From assembly GCA_037892935.1 (NCBI GenBank), contig JAYXKI010000014.1:744001-808000 (forward strand): a stretch of 64,000 nucleotides of DNA, given 5' to 3'. Made by a program: the position numbers and the translations under genes. Source of the stretch: Phlebopus portentosus. Lineage: Eukaryota; Basidiomycota; Agaricomycetes; Boletales; Boletinellaceae. The notes under the pieces were generated by a model. That model was given only the letters and a program-made list of their open reading frames with translations. It had not been told where the DNA came from and did no database searches. The first letter of the stretch is position 1, and every line of letters begins with the position of its first letter. Shown here in pieces: positions 35,525 to 45,292 of this stretch.

Positions 35525-35740
35525 CGTCAGACTCGGACTTGGGTCTTCCTGGTTGGACGCGTGTGTGTGTGCGTGTGTCTTTGTTTATTCGGTGAGTTGC
35601 ACTTTACCTTATGTCAATTGTTTATGATACTGAATCTCCACAAAAAGATGCCATCTCTACTACCCAAGTAGACGAGGGGAGTAGTCTGCCGTCATACACC
35701 GTCTTTCATATTGATTTTTCTGTTGGATTCCGGATGGGAT

Positions 35741-36724
35741 ATTTCGCTCTTACGCTTCGCTTCTTCTCTTCTTCCGCAGTCACTTTGCTCGTTGCTTTGC
35801 TACATACGTATACACGGTATCTGTTCACGACCATTATCACAATCCATGACGCATAATACCCGCTATAACAATAATATTAGCTCCTACTAACCATCACATC
35901 CATCTATAAATATCCCTCGCTGAAGCTAAATTTGCCGCGTCTCGTCGGATTTCGGATATTTCACCCGAACTGGTGGTGCTCTCTATCAGTTCACGACTTG
36001 AAATAATATTACAGCCGTTTGCATTAGTAATGGCACTCCCAAGTGTTTTTGAGTGAAGTAAAGTCATATTATAACACGTGATGAGTGGACTTAGTGAAAA
36101 GATTTGGTCGGATTCGAGGGTCAACAGCATCACAAAACCATCAGTTCCGACTCTTCTTCACTGAAACTTGATTTACATGTGTTACTCATAGAAAGAGTGA
36201 AGCAGAATTTTTCTCAATTGCGATATCTGATGTAGATCTCCTTGGGGTGACTTTCTGCCCACTACTACCTCAAGATTAGAAGACATTCAATTATATTCTA
36301 TAAATCAATTCTTTTCTTTCAAATTTTGACAGACAGTAGACGGTCAATAATTAATTTAGAAACTTCTTCTGAGCAATTTGGTTGAGAATTGAGCTCGGGA
36401 CAAAATGGGTAGTACCTGAGAAAAGGTGGAAGGCATGCCAGATGTGGAGTTTTTACGGCGAAGTCCATTTTCCCATCTGCTTCCGAAACAAGTTTTCTTC
36501 GCTCAAAAAAAGTCCAGAGTGCCATTACTAATGCAAACGGCTGTAATCTTTTCAATCTGGATGGAGCATTTCGAGTATGTCATATTTCGCTCTCGTCTCC
36601 GCAGTCACCCTGTTGCTTTGCTTCCATACACGCCATCTGTTTACGATCATATCCTCGAACATGAACCCCCACCTAACCATCGCACCTATAAATATCTTTC
36701 GCTAAATGATCAAGTTAAATTTAA
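35741..36724 (+). repeat. Diverged direct repeat flanking an inverted repeat
   Basis: About 35741-35933 and 36584-36724 share a series of matches in the same order: ATTTCGCTCT, CCGCAGTCAC, GTTGCTTTGC, ATCTGTT(T/C)ACGA, CTATAAATAT, then TCGCT and an AAATTT-rich end. The second copy is shorter through small deletions. It is aligned by eye. Confidence 0.6.
36008..36547. repeat. Perfect 31-bp inverted repeat with a 478-bp spacer
   Basis: The arm at 36008-36038 (starts ATTACAGCCG, ends GGCACTC) is the exact reverse complement of 36517-36547. Similarity continues imperfectly on both sides (TTGAAA outside, TTTTTGAG-GAAG inside), for about 60 bp in total. The spacer has no supported gene. Confidence 0.85.
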
Positions 36725-37808
36725 CTTAGTGATATGGTGAGTTCTCTCGGACGAAGCGGTGTTGTTGCTATGGGCAGAACAAACCTTCGATGGAACAAAA
36801 ACGGGCGATTACGACGGTCGTCAACTGACTATCATTTAACCGAATGTTGTTACTTTACATCCCCCGAGATCGTTCTCGTTTATTTATTTCATTCTTTCAT
36901 TCTCTTTCCATTGCGGTCTGGTGGTAGTTGTGGAGGCAGCTATCGCGAGCCGAACCGACCGAGGGTGCCTAGCGGTACTTCTCCTTGCTTTCTATCTGCT
37001 TTGATTGACTTAAGGGATTGGTTCGAATCTGACGCGGTTTACTGCTGACAATAGAACCTCCGAGATTAAGGGGACGTTGTTCTCATTTTTCATCTCCTTC
37101 TATACCGGATTCTGCAGTAGGTTTGATTTCATTGGTCTGCTATCGTTCTCCGCAGCAAACCGCAGCATCATCAGGCGCGCCGAATTGAAGGCAACGTTTC
37201 ACCTATGTTCCTTTTCGTGTGATTTACTTATCTGTCGAAGGACGATACAAGTACTTATAATCGTGGTCCGTCAGCGTGCTGCGCTACCGGGCCAGGGCGC
37301 CGAGCTGCCTGTGTGCTCACTTTCGAGGTACTACAAGACAAGATTTCGTCGACAGCATCGTCAACACCGTCAGTTTCTCGACAGTTCCTTCTCGATATCG
37401 TCTTCTTGCTGTTTGCCGTTGTATATCACCATCATCTTCTCGAAGACTCCCACCGAAAAATCCAAAAGCAAAAAAGAACAGAGTCCGAAAACTGTTGGTG
37501 CGGAGCTGGCCCCGTGTTCGTCGTTCTCGTCCACGTCCAGAGTGGAATCAAGGGGAAGGGATCCTCTCCATTTATTTGATTTCACCTATCGCAATCGTGG
37601 GATGCCCTTGAATTCTCGCATCTCACATAAATTACCGCACATCTCTTCACTTATTGACTGAGACATACCCTCAATCTGATTGATTGTCTCCCTCCTTTTA
37701 TTTCCCTGGACCTTGCAGGACTTGGATTTGGACGTCAACTTGTGTGCTGGCCACCAAAATAGGCATACCGTTTCTTTGACTTTCGTTCTCGCCTTCCGCG
37801 TTCGCGTT

Positions 37809-38782
37809 ATGAACCTCAGTCGCTCCTTATCACTCGCCCTACTTTCGCTATTATCGCTGTGCCTTGCATTGGTACAGTCAGCTCCGACCACTTTGCAAAG
37901 TGTTCATTCACGCGCTTTCTATGTGTTCGACGACCCCAAACAATTCCCTTTCATGAAAAGGTAAGCAATATACTTTTTATGCTGAGGAAATTGTTTCTAA
38001 CTGAAAGACAATACTAGTTATTCGGAATTTCAGGTACATACTTTATCGTTGTTTTTGTATCCCGGATGAACGGCCAAATTCACCTTTTCTTGGACACATG
38101 TCAGATCTCCGACGGACAAGGCGGATCCGCTGACGAGGAAGCTACTGAGATTTTCGTTCGTATGTTTGTGTACAATTCTTCCTTTTCCTCTGTCGGCTGA
38201 CTGAGAATATACTCCCAACTCTCAAAGGCCCTTTTGAGAACATCAGCCTTGCATCGGTTCCGTATGAAGTCTTTGATAAGATGAAGCTTGCAATAGAGGC
38301 GGCGGAGGATGCAGAAATCGAGTTGTTTGGACCTGCAATTGCCGATGCTGGGGAAGATACACTAACTGGTGCGTAAGCTCGCTTTTGGGAATCGTTTTTT
38401 TCTTGACGACCTGATGACCCGATGGACGAATAGGACAAGCGCTGAAAGTCGGGATGACGAAGAACCGCGTTTTGTTCGCAACTGTAACTCAACTTTCTTT
38501 TGTAGTAATTGAGGTAGTCGGGTTGATTGATTGATGATAATTGTTGTAGGCGACTCTTCAGGGTCTCCTGATTGAGGCTGCGCATAATAAAGCCATGAAC
38601 GTGGTGGATCCGTACGAAGAGGAGGATCTAAGGTATGCGAGGTAAGCCACTTCCAGCGTGAAGCTGGAATCGAAAGCTGACTGTTTATCAAAAATGCCTC
38701 TTCCGTAAATAGAGCGTACCTTGATTGGACGATCGAGGCGGATAGAGAGAATGATGGCGAACCGTCCTTGGGAGTGACTTGA
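37809..38782 (+). CDS. Small secreted protein (basidiomycete family, function unknown)
   Basis: Seven short exons can be joined in frame. The first encodes a clear signal peptide (MNLSRSLSLALLSLLSLCLA, then LVQSAPTTL) and RAFYVFDDPKQFPFMK. Next come SYSEFQ, ISDGQGGSADEEATEIFV, then RPFENISLASVPYEVFDKMK, LAIEAAEDAEIELFGPAIAD, GQALKVGMTKNRVLFAT, ATLQGLLIEAAHNKAMNVVD, and AYLDWTIEADRENDGEPSLG, stop at 38780-38782. The mature protein is about 150 residues and acidic, without clustered cysteines. The pattern FQISDG...AEDAE...AI.A resembles a family of small secreted proteins I associate with Agaricomycetes, whose role I do not know. Splice sites are all GT-AG, with introns of about 50-75 nt. Confidence 0.75.
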
Positions 38783-40610
38783 CGACACCGCATCCGATTG
38801 TCGTCAACGTAAACACACGGACGAGTTTGACATAACTGCCCAGGTCCTGCCCTGTGGCCGTGCCGGAACACTTTTGGCATTCTCGAACAAGGTCTCGAAT
38901 GGAGAGAGACGAGCGCGCTTTACGGAGCAAGACGCGTCCCGAGTCACTACACACGCAGATCCGTGGAGATCTCAAGGAGGTAGGGTCTCCTCCCTGTTGC
39001 CCTGTTGATTGAGTGGCGTCAAGGTTGGAAATCCGATTCCACTGCTCGGGCATACCGGTCGAAACGTAGCATCGCTTTAAGTCCTTAGTCACTGCCACGT
39101 CAGTACGCATGACCAGGTGGGCAGTGGTATGGCGGCTTTTGGACGGGAAGCTGAAACTTCTGGTGTAATGCAATGTATAATCAGCGTGCTTCGTCAGATT
39201 GAACATAGCCAGCATTCTTATCTTCACAACCAGAGTGTTTGTCGGATTGCAATATCTGTCCTGAGGTCTCGCACAGCGCACTTCGAATCACATTCGTGAC
39301 TCCTGGCACCGTGCTCTTTGAGCCTTTCAGTCAGCCGACTTCATGAATATATTACCGAGAATTTCGACATGTGCAAGCCTGAGAAAGATCCTGCTGTACT
39401 CGACAAATCCGCATGCCAGAGGTGCATAGACAAATTGATTTTCAAGCGGAATGACCTTGAAAAGGGTGAAAATTCACTGCGCCCAGGCATCTAGAAGTGA
39501 TCCAAATTGCGAGAGAGAAAGGAAGCCACAGGGTGATTTCGTAAGAGATGTCATGCCGACGAGTACGCAAGCCCTTCCGTCAAGCACCTTTTGGGAGTTA
39601 GATTGCTCTGTGGCTAGATTCTTGCGGACATAAGTGCGATAGATTCTGTTCTGAGCGGCATCATGGTGTTGAAAAAGGCGATTTTGCTGTGCTTGGTCCA
39701 TGGAGCGACCTCCTAAACCCAGACTTGAGACCGGGATTTGAAGCAAACCTTCTTGAAATAGGATTTTGATTTTCCGCGCCCAGAGAATCGCAAGCAATAG
39801 TATGTGCTGTGCAAGTATGAGGAGAAGAGTCGGAGAGTCGAGAAAGACCCCAGTGTCCAACCCAATCATTGTGCGGCATTTTGGCGGTGAATGCTGATTG
39901 AACCATTGCTGATGTTGCCACAGTTTCAGTTTTCGAGTGTTGAAATTATTTTATTATTGGCATCTTTCCCGCAAGTCAGCGCAGAACTTAGGAAGTATAC
40001 GGTTATCCCAACGTTTAACAGCCGTTTCTTCTCAGGCACGACACCAAATCACCGTATCGTTATTCGGATACAGCCAGCCTTCCGGTCCACGCAAGTGCGT
40101 CTAACACCTTCTTCCAGTTGAGTGGAGAAGGTCGCTATAAAAAGATCCAATTAATGACTGACATTCACGGCCATCTCTCACGATAGACCTGAGAACTGTC
40201 CCTGGAAGAAGTGGCTGATAGTCGCCAGTGCAATGGAGAGCTAATTTGCTGCGAATTTACAGACAAGAGAGGAGAGTGGTACGACTCGGTTCCTTGGACC
40301 AGATGGGCATCGACTGCGCAGTAATCACTGTTTTTTGCTGGTCCATACGTATGCCGTGGGAGCCCAGATGGCAGTCAGCGGACATGACACGTTAGGCGAT
40401 GCGAGCGCCAGGGACTGGGAGAGCAAATCGCGGGTGCAGAGATGAGATTCGTGGCTACATAAGATACAATCGTGGGGAAGATATGGATCGATAGGGGTGT
40501 GTCGCCGTCGGCGAGAAAGATCCCGTTGGTCATTCCGTCTGTCGATATAACGGAGAGCACGTCAGGCCAAGACACAGCATGGACATTACGGTGGTTCATA
40601 GATGCGTAAA
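38783..40610. other. 1.8-kb region without a firmly supported gene
   Basis: Minus-strand frames of up to 197 codons at 38688-39281 and 39474-39869 lack motifs. One short plus-strand coding-like frame is listed separately. Confidence 0.35.
39332..39494 (+). other. Short coding-like frame, possible gene fragment
   Basis: After a TTTCAG that could be a 3' splice site, the frame reads SRLHEYITENFDMCKPEKD, then ACQRCIDKLIFKRNDLEKG to a stop at 39492-39494. The CxxC pair and balanced composition look protein-like, but no preceding exon was found. It may be the relic of a gene or chance. Confidence 0.2.
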
Positions 40611-41109
40611 TTAGAAACCAGGTGGGACGACGCCCTTCTGCTGCTCGTTGGGATTGGTGCCCGGGTAGCCTCCCATCATCTAAGCGCGGGAGTATGGTAA
40701 GTCTGAGTTTACCGAGAAGCATGATGAGACGCATGACGCACCTGCTGCGCACCGGCCTGCTGAGCAAGCATCTCCTTCTCCTGTGCGACTATTTTGGCCT
40801 CGTCCTCGAGGATAAGCGCGAGCGGAAGACCGACGAGGAGAGCTGAGGTGGTGACGACCCAGACAACGTTCCCGGCCAGCTTTCCGGTCTGTTTTACCAC
40901 CGAAAAGGTTTTGATACGCGCGAACTGATGGCATATCTTGTTGTTGGCGGTACGATGTCTTTGAGCGCGGCGATGCGCTCGAAAAACGATTCGTGCTCTG
41001 GCTCTGAGAGGACTGAGTCGAGCGAGTCTGTCGATGCTGACCCCTCCGTGGTGGCGTAGACCGAGTTCTGCTCGTCCTTTTCGTCCTCAATTTCTACAAC
41101 TTTGACCAT
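40611..41109 (-). CDS. TOM22: TOM22 mitochondrial import receptor subunit (apparent one-base deletion)
   Basis: Central receptor of the mitochondrial outer-membrane TOM complex. The ATG at 41109 begins MVKVVEIEDEKDEQ, an acidic cytosolic domain, then the family signature SVLSEPEHESFFERIAALKD and VPPTTRYAISSRVSK. The transmembrane part lies in another frame: FSVVKQTGKLAGNVVWVVTT, SALLVGLPLALILEDEAKI, EKEMLAQQAGAQQ. After a short intron the inter-membrane tail is MMGGYPGTNPNEQQKGVVPP then GF, stop at 40611. The frame change falls at a run of four T on the plus strand (40909-40912); five would restore RVSKTFSVVKQ. No GT-AG intron can explain it without losing conserved residues. TOM22 is normally essential, so a homopolymer sequencing error is the likeliest cause. 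Confidence 0.88.
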
Positions 41110-41311
41110 ATTTGCGTGTAGAGTAGTCGCTGTCAGTCGCTGAAAACGGTCGCTGTGAACGTTGACAGCGAACAAATCGGCAGAAAATGAGAGCAAAAAT
41201 AATACACCTGATTACGTAATGTATTTTCCCATGTGCCAAAGAGGACGTTATAAATCTGAAGACCGCGCTGAACCACGGTATCCGCCGTCCGGTACCGAAA
41301 GTGCAGCCAGT
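41110..41311. promoter_or_regulatory. 202-bp bidirectional promoter between TOM22 and the Zn2Cys6 regulator
   Basis: The two start codons (41109 minus, 41312 plus) face away from each other with 202 bp between them. I see no strong TATA box, typical for such a shared promoter. Confidence 0.6.
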
Positions 41312-44300
41312 ATGGACTCGGCTCGCACCTCATCTTCCGCTCAGCCTTCATCTCCTACGCCGGTGCCAAAGTCCTCTGCCCCAAAAGGTCTGTTCCATTC
41401 CCCTCTCGCTTCTTCTCATCGTCGCTGTCGTCGCTGTGCACGTCTGCGAGCTGCCGACGTTCACGGGTCATGTATTCCATGAATTAATATTAATTCAAAT
41501 GTTGTCCGATACAGTCGCTGGTCTACCCACGCCCATGCAGCAGAATCATATTCACGAGCTTGCAAAAACTCTTCCTCCGCCCCGCCGCCAGAACGTTGCC
41601 TGCGATGCTTGCAGGTCAGCTTCAGGCTCTTTTATTCCGCTATGCTGGATATTAACCTGGATTCTATGTCTCAAGGACTCGTAAGGTCAGGTGTACCCAG
41701 CTACCTGGACAGGACAAGGTGTGTTCCATTCAACTCATAGCTTACTACGTCGAGCTGAGTCGTTCACACATTATAGTGCCAGGTCAGTCGTTGTCACCTC
41801 TCACTGCATATATTTTGGCAATATTCAGTATTATTCTATGACAGCATTGTATTTCAAAGAATTATCCTTGCACGTAAGCTTGCATGGCTTCATTAGAGTC
41901 GACTGTCATCCTCACTCTTATTGACAGACACTACGTCCAGCAGCAGACATCTGAGAAAAAAAGAGGCGCCGGTGCGAACAGGAGAACACGAACGAGTTCA
42001 ACGAACGCTAGGCGAGTAATGCTTTGGTTCAGACATTCGCCACCAACGCTCATGCTCTCCCGAGTAGTGGCTCCTCGGTTGCTTCAGGATCCAAGTCGTA
42101 AGTTGTTTCGCTTCACGGTCCCGTTGAATCAGCACTTCTGACGCATACTAAAAATAGCCCGCCTCCTGGAGACTCATCCCCATCAAGTCAAGGAAACAAG
42201 CCATACGGCACACAATACTCCCTTTCACTGCCCTATCAACTACCGAACTCCCGTGCCTCACCTCACGTAGCAACAACGCAGTTGCTAGCGTACCTCTTTT
42301 CCCCGGAGGGACCAACGTAAATGCATCCGAGCCCTTCCTGGCAGAGTCAGACTGACTGATTGGATTTCAGTGATCCCGCATCCTTCTCGGCCTCAAACCG
42401 GGGTCGCTCGCCCACTTACAATGAATGGGGTGAGATGAGCAAACGTCTCGAGAGCGAAGCATTTCGAATCGAGTATGTCGATCTTTCCGTTAGCAGCGGA
42501 TATTCTGACTGTATTCTGATCGCATGCCCCACAAGATTTGCCCTGGACTTGGTCGAGGTCTTCTTCCAGATCTGCCATACGCGGCTTCCTCTACTCAATC
42601 CAGAACAGTTTCGTTCGAGGCTCAAATACGCGCTCTCTCCAGGCCCAACATCGACTTCGGAGAAGCCTTTGCATCCGGCCTTACTAGCGACGGTCATCGC
42701 ATGGGGCGCGAAGTTTTCCGAGCATCCCCTGCTCGTTGCTGACCGCCAAGGCGCAGGCGGTCAGAGTCGGCTTGCGCGCATGCTTGTCATGCGGGCTCGT
42801 GAGGTTGCTGAGGCAGAGAAAGTCCATCGGATTAGCACGATAGACCACATTGTTATTGCCTTGCTCATCGAGCCGCTTCAGAACCGTATGTCTCTTCACC
42901 AGTCATTTCCTTCTTCGTACTGACTCCTTCATGACAGAAACCCCTGACGACCCGGACTGTAGGTCACTCCTGTCGGCTTTAAGGATACCTAACTTACGTT
43001 TGCTTGTCAGGTTTCCATGGCTTCTGGCTCAATTGTGCTATTCGGCATCTATTGTTTCTCCAGGTGCGGCGGCGCATCTAGACATGGTGCCCCTTAAGTC
43101 GATAATGTCTGACATCTTAACGCAGATCAACCACAAGTCTGTCATGACTACCATTCAGGATCCCGAGGCTCGAGGAACGATGATCTTCGCATGGTGGATG
43201 GCTTGTTTGGCAGACGCGTATCATTCGGCGTATTTCCGCCGCAAGCCGCAGCTGTGGGTATCATCGGATTTTTTAGTTGAACTTTGTTCTAACTTGCGTG
43301 CAACAGTGACGATGATGATTATGATATCGACTTCTATACCGTAGAGCCATTACCTCCTGAAATACATGACATGCAGGGTGTGCAGAGTGCAGGGTTATCG
43401 CCTCGGGAACAGTTTGAGGTTTGACGGTTGCTTTCAAAATTAAATCAGACACTGACTTTTTGCTATTCTATCTACTTTAGTTCATAGTAAGCGCACCATC
43501 ACGTTCCGCAAGCTGTCTCTCGTCCTCACTAATCTTCTTTTCAGGGGTACTACCGTGCGGCGCATGCGCTGGCGCGAATAAGTCGAAACATGTCCAAACA
43601 ACTGTGGCGACCTACCACGGAGTCTGACGGCATCCCGTTCGACGTCCTGTGTGGTATCGTCGCCAAGCTCAATGAATTCCGGGAAGAACACCTTCCTCGC
43701 GTTGGCGTACCCAGTGACTTTGAGTCGGAGTGGGATTTCGTCTCTGCAGTCTCAGCTTGTGAGAGTTTTATTTTGCTTGGCCTATAAGGTCACTCGGGCT
43801 AAATTAGGATGGCATCTTTCCGTGCACAATAACTGTCCAGGTGCGAGCGATGCGACGTACCATGTCATGTGGGTCATTGTCTTCAACGCCGTCGATGATT
43901 TCGGGATAAAGGAGTTTAACGATGCCGTACGGATGAGCTCGTTGCCGAATATGCCGCCAAACCCTGCAATAGAATCCGTTAAGCAGAAGATACTGGATGA
44001 GGCGCTGCATGGTGCCTTGCGAATCGCTGGTTTGGTAATCATCTTCACTTCCCTGAACATGGCTACGTACTGACTCGATGTTGGCTGTCAGACTGGTGTC
44101 TTGACTTCGAATGGATACCTTGTGAGTATTCAGCAGCAAGAGTCGGCGACCTGAACGACTATGCTGACTGACACTACCACCAGAAACTCGATCCGGCTGT
44201 CATGCACTTCAGCTGTCTAACTTCGGGGACTTTCCTAGCTCGGCTGGGCAGACCGGAGGTATCGAACTGTATTGCAGGGCTCAAACAATACAACTACGCA

Positions 44301-44552
44301 TACGAGGAAGCAGGAGAGGAGGCCATTGAGATGGAGCGCGTTTACTCCACCGCACTAAGCGGTGAATCAGACCTTACTCATATGGCGTCTGTTGTACTTT
44401 CCCATCAACAGGGTACAGTATCTCCGCAACATGGCCATGGACATACGCACGGACATGGGCAACCTATGGCTGTTGATCACCCTCCTGCTTATCCTCAGAA
44501 TGGGTCGAGCCACCGTAACCCTAATGCCGTGAATTCATATCATTTCGCCTGA
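41312..44552 (+). CDS. Zn2Cys6 fungal-specific transcription factor
   Basis: Multi-exon regulator starting MDSARTSSSAQPSSPTPVPK. A proline-rich stretch (LAKTLPPPRRQN) leads into the binuclear zinc cluster: VACDACR is spliced to TRKVRCTQLPGQDK, then CQ, then a CMASLE segment and HYVQQQTSEKKR as linker. Splicing around the last cysteines (41760-41940) is uncertain, and I could not place the sixth cysteine. A Ser/Pro-rich linker follows, then the fungal transcription-factor middle homology region, with ALDLVEVFFQICHTRLPLLN, PALLATVIAWGAKFSEHPLL, FAWWMACLADAYHSAYFRRK and NECREEH-like helices. The C-terminus has a His/Gly-rich HGHGHTHGHG and ends NPNAVNSYHFA, stop at 44552. It resembles sugar-use regulators of the XlnR type in layout, but the target genes are unknown. 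Confidence 0.8.
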
Positions 44553-45292
44553 GCTGAAGCGCATGCTGACCTCGTGCCCTCTTGTTTCGTCGCGTTTGAC
44601 GTGTAGATGTTGATAACTCGAGATCCTATGCAGGTCTCTCAAGGATCTGCTTATTCGCAGTTGATGTATAGTGGTTAGTCCACATGTTGTGTAGCTCAGA
44701 TTTTGCGTATGTGTTCTAGCATTTCGTTTGTTTTCTGATATTCTTGCTGTGCATCTTTCTTGCCATCTGTTTGATTAGTTGCCACGTTTACGATGGATTT
44801 GGACTGTACTCATAAACTCTGTTGTTCCGAAATTTCTTGACGATCTCTTGTAGACCATTCTTTTCCGGTGCTGAATCATCTTGGGAGGGATAAAACATTA
44901 CAATATTGAGTAGCTCACGCTTTGTTCACAATTTCTGCCTCTCGAGGTATTATAATAATACAGAAAACGAAAAGTTAGTCTCTCCTTGATCGAACTAAAT
45001 ACGTGAGTTGCATGGTGCAAAAAAAGGTCCTGAATATTGTTTATTTTATTTTATGCTGACGAATCGATGTGAGGTGAGTTTTGTTTGGTTGGCTTACGTA
45101 ATTCGGAACCGAGTTATTTGTGACTGAGCTGTTAAAGCCACATGATGTGACCTGCATTCTTGACTTTCACCACCGGCGTTCATCCTCTTTACTTTCTCGC
45201 CTTCATCTACGCTCGCAGCGGTGCTGGCGACCCGTCTGCGTAGCATAGACCACACTTTTTTTGGTGCTTGCCAAAAATTTCAAAATTAAAAC
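44553..45292. other. Intergenic region before the TPR gene
   Basis: 3' flank of the Zn2Cys6 gene and promoter of the TPR gene. No frame of note and no recognised RNA gene. Confidence 0.45.

Larger units (their letters stand above)
35525..37808. other. 2.3-kb AT-rich repeat-bearing region without a supported gene
   Basis: It contains a perfect inverted repeat and a diverged direct repeat (separate entries). Frames between 36734 and 37660 overlap in all three plus-strand frames and have no known motifs; they are probably the 5' flank of the secreted protein gene. Confidence 0.4.

Noticed and set aside
36319..36555. 78-codon minus-strand frame across one arm of the inverted repeat
   Set aside because: AT-rich region, no motifs, and the repeat arm explains part of it.
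36950..37040. tRNA-like B-box (GGTTCGAATC) at about 37020
   Set aside because: The T-stem does not pair well, and no matching acceptor or anticodon stems could be drawn.
38688..39281. 197-codon minus-strand frame
   Set aside because: It overlaps the last exon of the secreted protein gene, has no motifs and has a low-complexity mixed composition.
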